NCBI GenBank assembly: GCA_035634055.1
Contig: DASQDR010000116.1
Span: 1-64,000 of the forward strand
Reading direction: 5' to 3'
DNA: 64,000 nt
Source: JAICTV01 sp035634055
GTDB taxonomy: Bacteria > Planctomycetota > Phycisphaerae > Tepidisphaerales > Tepidisphaeraceae
The stretch's first letter is position 1; every line of letters starts with the position of its first letter. A program made the translations under genes and the position numbers. The notes under the pieces were generated by a model. The model had not been told where the DNA came from. It ran no database searches and was given only the letters and a program-made list of their open reading frames with translations. Positions 52,205-61,442 of the stretch are shown piece by piece.

Positions 52205-54616
52205 ATGCACTACTCAGCACCACGCGTCCTGCTTGCCGCCGTCGCAGTTCTCCTCGCCCTCGCGCCGCACGCGCGGGCGCAGCAGCCGCAGCAGGACCAC
52301 CCACCGCGAGCGACCCTGACCGTCCAGACCGACAAGCCCGGCCCGGCGGTCCCGCCTTCGCTCTACGGCATCTTCTTCGAAGAGATCAACCGCGCCGGCG
52401 ACGGGGGGTTGTACGCGGAGATGATCAACAACCGCTCGTTCGAGGACGCCGACCAGCCGGTGGGATGGGACGTGACCGGCGACGCGAAGATCGACCGCGC
52501 GCACCCGATCGCGGACCTGAACGTGCGGTCGATGCAGATCTCGTCGGGCCGGATCGTCAACAAGGGGTTCAAGGGGATGGTCGTCCGCGGCGGCACGGAG
52601 TACGTGGCGTCGCTCTTCGCCCGCGGCGGGCTGGGGACGGTCACCGTCAAGCTCGAGTCGGCCGACGGGAAGGTGCTGGCATCGAACGAGGCGGAGGCGG
52701 TTGGCGGCGGCGAGTGGAAGCGGTACGTCTTCCCGATCAAGGCGTCCGCTGACGCGGCCGCGGCGCAGTTCGCCGTCGAGGTGAAGTCGAACCAGCCGCT
52801 CTGGATCGACATGGTCTCGCTGTTCCCCAAGCAGACCTGGAAGGATCGCGGCCTGCGCATCGACCTGGCGGAGAAGGTGGCGGATCTCCAGCCGAACTTC
52901 GTCCGCTTCCCCGGCGGGTGCTGGGTGGAAGGCGAGACCGTCGCCAACGCCTACCGCTGGAAGCAGACCATCGGCCCGATCGAGAAGCGGCGCAACCAGT
53001 ACAATTTGTGGAAGTACCAGTCGACGCACGGGCTGGGGTACCACGAGTACCTCCAGTGGTGCGAGGACCTCGGCGCCGATGCGATGTTCGTCATCAACTG
53101 CGGCATGGCCCACAAGGACGTGGTGCCGATGGAGCAGATGGGCGAGTGGGTGCAGGACGCCCTGGACGCCATCGAGTACGCCAACGGCCCGGCCGACAGC
53201 AAGTGGGGCGCGGAGCGCGCCAAGAACGGCCACCCCGAGCCGTTCAAGCTGAAGTACCTTGAGATCGGCAACGAGAACGGCGGGGCGAACTACGACCAGC
53301 GCTACGCGCTGTTTTACGACGCGATCAAGGCGAAGTACCCGGAGATCCAACTGATTGCCGGCGAGTGGCGCGGCCGGCCGAAGAGCCGCCCGATCGAGAT
53401 CCTCGACGAGCACTACTACGACACGCCCGCCTTCTTTATCGCCAACGCCGACCGCTACGACGCGTACGACCGCAAGGGGCCGAAGATTTACGTCGGCGAG
53501 TACGCCATCACCCGGGGCAGCGGGACGGGGAACCTGATCGCCGCCGTCGCCGAGGCCGCGTTCATGGCGGGCATGGAGCGCAACAGCGACGTCGTCGTGA
53601 TGTCGTCGTACGCGCCGCTGTTCGCGCACGTCGGCTACAAGGCGTGGAACCCCGACGCGATCATGTTCGATGCGTCGCGCTCCTACGGCACGCCGAGCTA
53701 CTACGTGCAGAAGATGTTCTCCGCCAACCGGGCGGACGTGGTGCTGCCGGTGGACGTGGAACTGCCGGCGATGAAACCGGAGCCGCGCCGCGGCGCGGTG
53801 GGCGTGGGGACCTGGGCGACGCAGGCGGAATTCAAGGATCTGAAGCTGACGGCCGCCGACGGAAAGGTGCTCCTCGCCGCCGACTTCGCCAGCGACGTCG
53901 CGCCGCTGCGCCCGGGCAAGGGGGACTGGACGGCGGGAGGCGGCGCGGCGAAGCAGTCTTCCAATGCCACCGGATGCTTCGCCGTCGGCGGAGGCGACGC
54001 GCAGGCGTCGGATTACACGCTCTCGCTCAAGGCGCGCAAGATCGCCGGCCGCGAAGGGTTCCTCATCCCGTTCCACTGGCGCGACGACAAGAACTACTCG
54101 ATGTGGAACCTCGGCGGGTGGGGCAACGTCCGTCACGGCATCCAGGTGACCTCCGCCGGCGCGACCGCCGAAGCGATCAGCCCCAAGCCCGGCAGGATCG
54201 AGACCGATCGCTGGTACGATATCCGCATCGAGACGCAGGGCGAGCGCGTCCGCTGCTACCTGGACGACCAGCTCGTGCACGACGTCACCTACCCGCAACC
54301 GAAGCCGATCCACGTCGTCGCCGGGCGGAAGGGCGACCACGTCATCCTCAAGGTGGCGAACGTCACGGCGCAGCCGATCGACGCGATCATCAAGCTGGCC
54401 GGCGCGGGCGCGTCGGGCGCCAGCGGCAAGGCCGCCGCCATTGTGCTGACCGGCAAGAGCCCCGATGATGAGAACTCGCTCGATGAGCCGACCAAGGTCG
54501 CGCCGGCGGAGACGAGCGTGGACGTGGCCGGCGGGACGATCGGCCACGCGTTCCCAGCCTACTCCGTGACGGTGCTGCGCGTGCCGGCCCCCGCGACGGC
54601 CGCCGCCGCCAAGTAA
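52205..54616 (+). CDS. GH51 alpha-L-arabinofuranosidase
   Basis: A secreted 803-residue enzyme predicted to remove arabinofuranosyl residues from arabinan or arabinogalactan side chains of pectin. The signal peptide is RVLLAAVAVLLALAPHARA. A beta-sandwich/CBM4-like region follows (SLYGIFFEEINRAGDGG opens the mature part). The barrel has NFVRFPGGCWVEGE, the acid/base Glu in KYLEIGNENGG and the nucleophile Glu in KIYVGEYAI. A C-terminal concanavalin-like domain (~530-720, DYTLSLKARKIAG) and a beta-sandwich complete it. It opens a block with a sugar-binding lipoprotein 48 bases downstream, suggesting import of the released sugar. Confidence 0.92.
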   Translation: MHYSAPRVLLAAVAVLLALAPHARAQQPQQDHPPRATLTVQTDKPGPAVPPSLYGIFFEEINRAGDGGLYAEMINNRSFEDADQPVGWDVTGDAKIDRAHPIADLNVRSMQISSGRIVNKGFKGMVVRGGTEYVASLFARGGLGTVTVKLESADGKVLASNEAEAVGGGEWKRYVFPIKASADAAAAQFAVEVKSNQPLWIDMVSLFPKQTWKDRGLRIDLAEKVADLQPNFVRFPGGCWVEGETVANAYRWKQTIGPIEKRRNQYNLWKYQSTHGLGYHEYLQWCEDLGADAMFVINCGMAHKDVVPMEQMGEWVQDALDAIEYANGPADSKWGAERAKNGHPEPFKLKYLEIGNENGGANYDQRYALFYDAIKAKYPEIQLIAGEWRGRPKSRPIEILDEHYYDTPAFFIANADRYDAYDRKGPKIYVGEYAITRGSGTGNLIAAVAEAAFMAGMERNSDVVVMSSYAPLFAHVGYKAWNPDAIMFDASRSYGTPSYYVQKMFSANRADVVLPVDVELPAMKPEPRRGAVGVGTWATQAEFKDLKLTAADGKVLLAADFASDVAPLRPGKGDWTAGGGAAKQSSNATGCFAVGGGDAQASDYTLSLKARKIAGREGFLIPFHWRDDKNYSMWNLGGWGNVRHGIQVTSAGATAEAISPKPGRIETDRWYDIRIETQGERVRCYLDDQLVHDVTYPQPKPIHVVAGRKGDHVILKVANVTAQPIDAIIKLAGAGASGASGKAAAIVLTGKSPDDENSLDEPTKVAPAETSVDVAGGTIGHAFPAYSVTVLRVPAPATAAAAK

Positions 54617-54664
54617 TCCGATTTCCAGAACCACTCGACGTTCAACCTTTTTGCAAGGGAATCT

Positions 54665-55690
54665 ATGAAGCAAGCGACGCGTCTGCTGCTGGGTCTGTGC
54701 CTCGCGTTCCTGATCGCCGGTTGCGAACGCTCCGGCGGCGATTCCGGTTCGTCCGCCGGCGGCGGCGGTCCCGCCACCACCCAGGCGGGCGGCGGCGGCG
54801 GGGGCGGCACGGGCAAGAAGATCGTCGTCGGCTTCGCCCAGATCGGGGCCGAGAGCGCCTGGCGGACGGCCAACACGCAGTCGGTCAAGTCCGAGGCCCA
54901 GAAGCGCGGCATCGACCTGCGCTTCACCGACGCCCAGCAGAAGCAGGAGAACCAGATCAAGGCGGTCCGCGCCTTCATCGCGCAGGGCGTCGACGTCATC
55001 CTGCTCGCGCCCGTGGTCGAGACCGGCTTCGAGCCGGTCCTGCGCGAGGCGAAGCAGGCGGGCGTGCCGGTGATCCTCTCCGACCGCCGGGCGCAGACCA
55101 GCGACGACTCGCTCTACGTCACCTTCATCGGCTCGGACTTCGTCGAGGAGGGACGCCGCGCCGCCAACTGGCTGGCGGAGAAGACCGGCGGCAAGGCGGT
55201 CATCGCCGAGCTGCAAGGCACCACCGGCTCGGCGCCGGCCAACGACCGCAAAAAGGGTTTCGAAGAGGTCCTGGCCAAGCACCCGGGCATGAAGGTCATC
55301 AAGAGCCAGACCGGCGACTTCACGCGGGCGGGCGGCAAGCAGGTCATGGAATCGTTCCTGCGCAGCCCCGAGGGCGCGCAGATCACCGCCCTCTACGCCC
55401 ACAACGACGACATGGCGTTGGGCGCCATCCAGGCGATCAAGGAGGCGGGCAAGAAGCCGGGCACTGACATCATCATCGTCTCCATCGATGGCGTGAAGCA
55501 GGCGTTCGAGGCGATGGTCGCCGGGGAACTGAACTGCACCGTCGAGTGCAACCCGCTCATCGGCCCGCAGCTCTTCGACGCCGTCGCGAAGATCGTCGAC
55601 AAGCAGGAAGTCCCCAAGCGCATCACCGTCGAGGAAGGCGTCTTCGACCAATCCAAGGCGCAGGCCGCGCTGCCGTCGCGCGAATACTAG
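54665..55690 (+). CDS. Sugar ABC transporter substrate-binding lipoprotein
   Basis: A 341-residue lipoprotein with a lipobox (FLIAGC, Cys ~20) and a Gly-rich linker. The mature part is a type I periplasmic-binding fold of the ribose/galactofuranose (YtfQ-like) group: VVGFAQIGAESAWRTANTQ near the start, VDVILLAPVVETGFEP, YVTFIGSDFVEEGRRAA and LYAHNDDMALGAIQAIKE. AAGGGA precedes the ATG by a few bases. No permease or ATPase is encoded alongside, so these must lie elsewhere. The gene follows the GH51 arabinofuranosidase at 48 bases and likely shares its transcript, which would make arabinose-type sugars plausible ligands (inference). Confidence 0.88.
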   Translation: MKQATRLLLGLCLAFLIAGCERSGGDSGSSAGGGGPATTQAGGGGGGGTGKKIVVGFAQIGAESAWRTANTQSVKSEAQKRGIDLRFTDAQQKQENQIKAVRAFIAQGVDVILLAPVVETGFEPVLREAKQAGVPVILSDRRAQTSDDSLYVTFIGSDFVEEGRRAANWLAEKTGGKAVIAELQGTTGSAPANDRKKGFEEVLAKHPGMKVIKSQTGDFTRAGGKQVMESFLRSPEGAQITALYAHNDDMALGAIQAIKEAGKKPGTDIIIVSIDGVKQAFEAMVAGELNCTVECNPLIGPQLFDAVAKIVDKQEVPKRITVEEGVFDQSKAQAALPSREY

Positions 55691-55696
55691 AGGGGA

Positions 55697-55815
55697 GAAT
55701 GACGAAGAACGAAATCAGAATGACGAAGTGGGGTCAGCCAAGCATCGCTCGCTCGTCATTCTGATTTCGTCATTCCGGATTTGACCGTCATTCTGGTTTC
55801 GTCATTCGGATTTCC
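55697..55815. repeat. Cluster of GTCATTC/GAATGAC units in opposite orientations
   Basis: Two units run as GAATGACGAA (55697 and 55718), and four as GTCATTC-(T/C/G)G..TTT (55755, 55769, 55787, 55801). The first two of these mirror the opposite pair closely (GTCATTCTGATTTCGTCATTC against GAATGACGAA..GAAATCAGAATGAC), so the DNA can fold into a long hairpin. It fills nearly the whole gap between the binding protein and the next gene, whose ATG lies 15 bases after it. Confidence 0.75.
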
Positions 55816-55829
55816 CCTTCAAGGCTGCC

Positions 55830-56816
55830 ATGCGCATCGCGTTCATCGGCGGGTTCGGGCACCACTACCTGCGCGGGGCGCTGAAGGACCCGGCGTTCCA
55901 GGTCGAGCGCCCGGTCGCCTTCGCCTCCTCCGGCCCCGAGGACGACAAGGCCGAAGCGCTCGCGCACACCTACGGCGACGTGCGCTTCTTCCGCGACGTC
56001 GCGGAGATGCTGCGCGAGTACAAGCCGGACGTGGTGAACGTGGGGGCCGTCTACGGGCGCAACGGCGACCTCGCCGCCGACGCGCTGGAGGCGGGGGCGG
56101 CGGTCGTTTCGGACAAGCCCGTTGCCGGGACCTGGGCGCAGCTCAAGCGGCTGCGCGCGATCGTCGCGGCCAAGCCGCGAGCGGTGCTGCTGACGGAGTT
56201 CGACTTCCGCTCGCGCGCCGAGTTCCGCGCCTGCCGCGATGCCATCGCCGCCGGAAAGATCGGCGCGCCCGTGCTGGCGACGGCGCAGAAGAGCTACCGC
56301 TTCGCCACCCGCCCGCAGTGGTACAAGGACCGCGCGTCCTACGCCGGCACGATGCTCTGGGTGGCGTCGCACGGCATCGACGCGATCTGGTTCGCCACCG
56401 GCAAGAAGGTCGTCGCCGCCACCGGTCGGCAGGGGAACCTGACCAAGCCGGCGTACGGATCGATGGAAGACCACTGCGCGTCGCTGCTGGAACTGGAGGG
56501 CGGGCTGACCGGCGTCGCGCACGCGGACTACTTCCGCCCGGACAAGACCCCGACGCACGGCGATGACCGCCTGCGCGTCGCCGGCTCAGAAGGCGTCATC
56601 GAGGTCCGCGCCGGCCGCTGCGTCCTGCTCGCCGGCGACGGGCAGGAACACGACCTGACCGACACCGCCCGGCCCCAGCCGATCCACGCCGAGCTGTTCG
56701 CTGCCCTCCGCGGCGAGCAGAAGGACCTCTACAGCACCGCCGCCAGCATGGAGATGGCCGAGGTGCTGCTGCTGGCGCGCGACGCCGCCGACCAGCAGGC
56801 GTGGGTGCGGAGATGA
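55830..56816 (+). CDS. Gfo/Idh/MocA family oxidoreductase
   Basis: A 328-residue NAD(P)-dependent dehydrogenase. The Rossmann fold begins MRIAFIGGFGHHYLRGAL, with the family's conserved Lys in VSDKPVAGTW near residue 98; EKP is the more usual form. The C-terminal half contains a catalytic His candidate in VASHGIDAIWFATG, corresponding to the typical HxxD segment. The substrate is unknown; the setting between sugar-binding and MFS transporter genes suggests a sugar derivative. The ATG at 55830 has no clear Shine-Dalgarno because the upstream bases belong to the repeat cluster. It converges with the MFS gene, 88 bases away. Confidence 0.88.
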   Translation: MRIAFIGGFGHHYLRGALKDPAFQVERPVAFASSGPEDDKAEALAHTYGDVRFFRDVAEMLREYKPDVVNVGAVYGRNGDLAADALEAGAAVVSDKPVAGTWAQLKRLRAIVAAKPRAVLLTEFDFRSRAEFRACRDAIAAGKIGAPVLATAQKSYRFATRPQWYKDRASYAGTMLWVASHGIDAIWFATGKKVVAATGRQGNLTKPAYGSMEDHCASLLELEGGLTGVAHADYFRPDKTPTHGDDRLRVAGSEGVIEVRAGRCVLLAGDGQEHDLTDTARPQPIHAELFAALRGEQKDLYSTAASMEMAEVLLLARDAADQQAWVRR

Positions 56817-56904
56817 AACCGCAGCTGAACGCGGACGAACGCGGAAGGGCTTTCGCCCGGTAGGGTCGGCAGTGCCCCGGGTTGCTCTTACCGTCAATGC
56901 GCCA

Positions 56905-58449
56905 TCACCGTGGCGCCGTCGGCGTCGGGTCATTCGCGTCGTCCGGCTTCGCCGCCTCTACCCGCGACGCCTCGACGGGCTGCGCGCCGCGCACCGCCGG
57001 GTCGCCGGGCTCGTCAACCGGCGCCGCCTTCACGTGCATGCCGTGCGTTCCGTGGGCCAGCATCGGCGGGGTGTAATGCTCGTCCCCGCCCAGCCGCTTC
57101 CAGTGCAGGTAGAGGACCACGCAGGCGGCGGCCCCGGCGAAGCCGCACGCGCCGGTCCACAGGTAGTTGAAGCGGTTCCCGATCTGGCCGACGATCAGCC
57201 CGCAAACGAACGGCGCGCCGAACTTGCCGATCGCGCACAGCGTGTTGTTGGCCGAGCAGTACTGCCCGTACTGCTCGCGCGGGAGCATGCGCGGCATCAG
57301 GGAGATCTGCCCGCCGAGGTAGGCGGTCTGCGCGAGGGTCCAGACGACGGTCCAGGTGCGGAACGACGCCTCGTCGTGAATGAAGAAGTAGCACCCGAAC
57401 GACGCCGCCCCCAGCAGCGCCATCCCCACGATTACCACGCGCGTCGGGTGGAACTTGTCCGACAGCCACCCGAGCAGGAAGAACAGCGGCAGGCTCACGA
57501 ACAGCGCCAGCGCGAACGTGTCCCCCGCCGCCGCCTTGCTCAGCTTCAGGTCCTCCAGCGCGAACTTCTGGTGGAAGATGGTCGACGGCGTGAAGGCCGA
57601 CCAGTAGAACAGCCCGATCAGGTAGAACTTCTGGTAGAAGCGGATGGAGAAGCTCTCGCGGATCCATTGCTTGGCGCCGTCGACGGCGCTGCCGGACTCC
57701 GATAGCTTCGGCGGCGGGGGGTACTCGCCCTCCTTGACCCGCCAACCCATCAGCAGGAACGCCACCACGTAGACGATCGCGCAGCCGACGTAGATCTGCC
57801 ACTCGTACTCATCGGCGTACCGGAAGATGAACTTGTTGAAGATCACGCCGCCCAGCGTTCCGACGACGCGGTAGGCGGCGGCGAACTTGCCGATCACCAC
57901 CTGCGGCACGACGTCGGCGATCATGTAGTAGTAGGTCGCCAGCACGACCACGTTGAAGATCTGGAAGATCGCCAGCAGCGCCCCGAGCAGCACGATGGTC
58001 ATCGTCTGCACGCTCATCCCCAGCGCCTTGCCGTCCGCCGTCCCGCCGAGCAGCGCGTGGAGCCTGGGGGCGAGGTCGTCGCTGAAGCCGACGGCGATCA
58101 GGCAGGCGGCGAGGATGGGCGTGCAGAAGAGGATGAACGGCCGGCGGCGGCCCAGCGGGCTGCGGTACCGGTCGCTGTAGGTGCTGACGAAGGGGTTGAT
58201 GATCAATTCGACGAACGCCGGGACGCTTGCCGCCACGAAAGCGATCGTCGCCGCCGCCGCCCCCGCCTTGGCGAGCTGCAAGGGGACCACCCGCGGGATG
58301 ATGGTCTCCATGATGTTGACGCACAGGTCGCCCCAGAGCATCCAGAAGAAGACGCTCATCAGCGCGAAGCGGGTGTAGACCAGGGTGCCGACCCGGTAGG
58401 TGATCGGCTGCGGGGGCGTGCCGTAATCCAGCGTGGCGTTGCTCTGCAT
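56905..58449 (-). CDS. MFS transporter
   Basis: A 514-residue transporter with 12 predicted helices, likely a sugar or oligosaccharide carrier. The N-terminal half shows FFWMLWGDLCVNIMETIIPR and the loop STYSDRYRSPLGRRRPFIL, the MFS A-like motif between helices 2 and 3. LGWLSDKFHPTR is the second copy of that motif between helices 8 and 9. The C-terminal ~45 residues are hydrophilic and rich in Pro/Ala. The ATG at 58449 has GGAGA nine bases upstream. It lies beside a PL26-like exo-lyase on the same strand, which suggests uptake of unsaturated rhamnogalacturonan oligosaccharides, although the sequence alone cannot show this. Confidence 0.87.
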   Translation of the reverse strand: MQSNATLDYGTPPQPITYRVGTLVYTRFALMSVFFWMLWGDLCVNIMETIIPRVVPLQLAKAGAAAATIAFVAASVPAFVELIINPFVSTYSDRYRSPLGRRRPFILFCTPILAACLIAVGFSDDLAPRLHALLGGTADGKALGMSVQTMTIVLLGALLAIFQIFNVVVLATYYYMIADVVPQVVIGKFAAAYRVVGTLGGVIFNKFIFRYADEYEWQIYVGCAIVYVVAFLLMGWRVKEGEYPPPPKLSESGSAVDGAKQWIRESFSIRFYQKFYLIGLFYWSAFTPSTIFHQKFALEDLKLSKAAAGDTFALALFVSLPLFFLLGWLSDKFHPTRVVIVGMALLGAASFGCYFFIHDEASFRTWTVVWTLAQTAYLGGQISLMPRMLPREQYGQYCSANNTLCAIGKFGAPFVCGLIVGQIGNRFNYLWTGACGFAGAAACVVLYLHWKRLGGDEHYTPPMLAHGTHGMHVKAAPVDEPGDPAVRGAQPVEASRVEAAKPDDANDPTPTAPR

Positions 58450-58552
58450 CGTTGCCGTCTCCAGGTTCACCCACCGGTGTGGCGCACCGCCCGCCCGCGC
58501 GGCGAGTGCACGACAAAGCCTCATCCCACGCGGCGGGCGAGGATGTTCGATC

Positions 58553-61408
58553 CTACCCGCCGGCGGGCGCGTCCGGCAGGGCGTCGGGGATCATCGACAG
58601 GTTGGCGATCGCGCTCAGGCTCCACTGCGACGCGTCGTTGGTCGAGATCCACGGCGCCTCGTCCACGTCGTTGAGCACCGCCGGCCCCTCGACGCGCGTG
58701 GTCTTCATCGCGTAGCGCTGCGGCGCCCAGCGGCGGTCGTCGGCGCTGAACTCCTGCCACGCCCGCCGCGCCAGCGCGGGGTCCTTGGTTTTCCAGGCGG
58801 CGTACGCCGTCAACCGCGAGTGCGCGCTGACGAGGTTCAGCCCGCCCAGGCGCCGCCCGAGCGCCTTCTCCTGCTCCTCCGGCGGGGCGTTGTACAGCAC
58901 GCAGTACTGGAGCCAAGCCTTCTCGAACTCCGGCGCCTCGGCGCCGAAGTTCTGGATCAGCTCCGCGCACACTTCCGGCAGGCCGAAGACCGCGCTGAGG
59001 TGCGAGACGTCAACGTTGTCGCCGTGCGCCGTGAACGCGCCGGTCTCGGGGTCGTAGGTCGCGCCACTGGTGAAGAACCCCTTGGGCATGGCGCCGATTG
59101 ACTTCATCCCGCTGACCAGCTTGTCGCGCACGCGGGCGTTGCCGGTGCGCTCGAACTCCGCCAGCCACGCCGCCGCCAGCGAGCCCCAGTCGGTCCCGAA
59201 ACCGACCCCCAGCGCCCGCGGCTGCGGGACGAACTTCTCGCGGCGGACCTTGCGGATCGGGTCGAGGTTGGCGAACTGCTTGTCGGCGTCGACTAGCGCC
59301 GTGAGCTGGTCACCGACGCGCCCGTCGCCGCCGGTCAGGTAGTAGAAGTGCCGGCGGTAGGCGGCGGTGCTGATGCGGAGTTGCTTGGCGCTGTCGCCCC
59401 AGTGCTTCACGCCGTGCCGGGTGCCCAGCCCGGCGAAGCGGCCCAGGTGGTAGCAATCCACCTCGCCGGTGTGGCGGGTCATCGCCTCGGCGAAGCGGAA
59501 GATGTCCGCCCGCCCGCTGCGCAGGAAGGCGTGCCACAGCCACAGGTCGGGAGACAACTCGCTGTTGGCCCACGCGAACCCGCCGACGTCGTAGCGCCAC
59601 TCGTGGCGGTCGCGGTCGTAAGTGTGCATCACGTCGCCGAAGTCCCAGAACCCGTACCAGTGCCGCTGCTCGACCTCCTTCTTGTAGAACGCGAAGTTCC
59701 AGTCGATGACGTCCTCGATGCGTTTGCTGGCCGGCGACGAGCGGTCGGGCAGGCCCCACATCGGGACGCCGAGCACCTGCGTCGCGTGCATGTGCTGCGG
59801 CGACGCCGCGAGCTGCGGCGGGGCCTGGATGATCTTCGCCAGATCGACCAGATGCTGTCGCTCCGGCGTCGCCGGCAGCACCTGCACGAGCATCTCGCTG
59901 GTGCGCGCGATGCCGGTGGCGGTGCCGAAGCCGGGCTCGTAGTCCTCGTAGGTGATCTCCAAGCCTTCGATCTGCTTGGGGTGCGTGTCCATCCCCATGC
60001 CGTCGTGGTAGAAGCGCAGGTCCATGGCCGGCGCGTCGGGAGACCAGAGCCACATCGTGACCTCGGCGGCGTCGGTGGCGGCGTTGCGGATATCCAACGC
60101 GGTGGGGTGCCGCTGCCAGAAGTCGCGCAGCCCGAACGCCACGCCGCCCGCCGGGCTCCCGACGTAGCCGGTGCCTTGCGAGCGCCGCCCGTTCGCCGAC
60201 TTCACCCAGGCGACGTTCTCGCCACGCGTACGCTTGCGGATCTCGAAGCCGTCGGCGCTGGACTGGAAGAGCGTGTAGTCGTTCCACGCCGGGATGTACT
60301 GGAGCCGGTCGCGGACATTTCCGGGGAAGCTCCTGGCGGGCGGGGTGGCCTTGCCGTTGGCCTGCGCGCCCGTGACCTCCCGCCCCGGGTCGCGCCGCAA
60401 GCCGGTGAGCCCGCGGACCGCCTCGGCCCAGAGCCCGTTGCCTTCGCCGACGAAGCGCACGTGCCGGTCGTGCGGCTGCGCGGACCTCATCGGCACGTCG
60501 AACCGCACGCCCAGGCCGGCAATGAAATCCTTCTCCGCGTCGCCGTCAAAGACGAAGGTGTGAACGATGCGAACGGCATCGGAACTGGCGTAGAAGTACA
60601 GGCGGACGGTGAAGGGCAGCCAGCCGTTTCGGCCGCGCCCGCCCGGCTGCTGGCGATCGCCGGCGTTGCCCGCGCCGCCGGCGACGGGCGCGCCTTCAAG
60701 TCGATGCTTGCCTTCCAATTTCACGACCGCTCGGATCGGCCCGGCCTGCTCGACGGTCACCTTCTCGACCTGCCCGACGAAACTCTCCCGCCGCGTCACC
60801 CCCGCCGACCGCTGCGACTGGTCTTCCCGGATCGCCACCAGCCGCGCCCGGCCCAGCGACGGCTGCCCCTCGCGCGCGACGGATTCCACGATGCTCGGGC
60901 CGGCCTTGTTGATCGTCCAGACGGTGCCGCCAAGGTCGACGGTAACGGCGTCTCCCGCTTCCTTGACCGTGACCGCCCGCGGTGGGGCGGCCGGCTGCGC
61001 GGGGGCGAGCGTCAACTTTTCCTTGCCCGCACCGTCACCGCCGAGCGCGTGGCCCGACCATTTCAGCGATCCGTCCGGCCAGGTTGCCAGCGCCCACGAC
61101 TGCACCGCGACGGGCTTGCCGTCGCCGTCGGTCAGCGCGAACGCCTGGTCCTTCGGATGCTTCCCCTTCGGCCACGGGACGCCCCAACTCGCTCCGGTTA
61201 AAGCGTGCGGCGCGCCCTCGAGCCAACGAAGCTCAACCCCGCCCGCCGCCGGCTCCACACCGGCCCGCGACCCGCCCGCGGCGCTGTTCGGCGCGTCGGC
61301 CGCCAACGCCGTAAGCTCGTCGCTTTGGGCCAGTTGCGCCACCACCACCCCCGCGGCAGCGGCGAGCGTCGTTTGCTTCAAAAAGTGACGTCGCGATGGG
61401 TTGGACAT
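58553..61408 (-). CDS. Exo-rhamnogalacturonan lyase family protein (PL26-like), Tat-exported
   Basis: A 951-residue exported protein that would remove disaccharides from rhamnogalacturonan-I ends. The Tat signal is SRRHFLKQTTLAAAAG. The family's typical opening LRWLEGAPHALTGASWGVPW is at ~58-77, and conserved segments HWYGFWDFGDVMHTYD, HTGEVDCYHLGRFAGLGTRH and VSHLSAVFGLPEV lie in the large helical domain. N- and C-terminal beta-domains flank it. An insert with a Gly-rich stretch occurs near residue 245. I name it by recognised family sequence, not by a catalytic motif. It is followed downstream by the MFS gene, 103 bases away. A GTGAAA box lies 33 bases upstream of the ATG. Confidence 0.78.
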   Translation of the reverse strand: MSNPSRRHFLKQTTLAAAAGVVVAQLAQSDELTALAADAPNSAAGGSRAGVEPAAGGVELRWLEGAPHALTGASWGVPWPKGKHPKDQAFALTDGDGKPVAVQSWALATWPDGSLKWSGHALGGDGAGKEKLTLAPAQPAAPPRAVTVKEAGDAVTVDLGGTVWTINKAGPSIVESVAREGQPSLGRARLVAIREDQSQRSAGVTRRESFVGQVEKVTVEQAGPIRAVVKLEGKHRLEGAPVAGGAGNAGDRQQPGGRGRNGWLPFTVRLYFYASSDAVRIVHTFVFDGDAEKDFIAGLGVRFDVPMRSAQPHDRHVRFVGEGNGLWAEAVRGLTGLRRDPGREVTGAQANGKATPPARSFPGNVRDRLQYIPAWNDYTLFQSSADGFEIRKRTRGENVAWVKSANGRRSQGTGYVGSPAGGVAFGLRDFWQRHPTALDIRNAATDAAEVTMWLWSPDAPAMDLRFYHDGMGMDTHPKQIEGLEITYEDYEPGFGTATGIARTSEMLVQVLPATPERQHLVDLAKIIQAPPQLAASPQHMHATQVLGVPMWGLPDRSSPASKRIEDVIDWNFAFYKKEVEQRHWYGFWDFGDVMHTYDRDRHEWRYDVGGFAWANSELSPDLWLWHAFLRSGRADIFRFAEAMTRHTGEVDCYHLGRFAGLGTRHGVKHWGDSAKQLRISTAAYRRHFYYLTGGDGRVGDQLTALVDADKQFANLDPIRKVRREKFVPQPRALGVGFGTDWGSLAAAWLAEFERTGNARVRDKLVSGMKSIGAMPKGFFTSGATYDPETGAFTAHGDNVDVSHLSAVFGLPEVCAELIQNFGAEAPEFEKAWLQYCVLYNAPPEEQEKALGRRLGGLNLVSAHSRLTAYAAWKTKDPALARRAWQEFSADDRRWAPQRYAMKTTRVEGPAVLNDVDEAPWISTNDASQWSLSAIANLSMIPDALPDAPAGG

Positions 61409-61442
61409 GAGGCGCTCATCCTATCAGCGAGGCGTGTAACTT

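Noticed and set aside
52214..55651. 1,145-codon minus-strand frame across GH51 and the binding protein
   Set aside because: Shadow of two real plus-strand genes.
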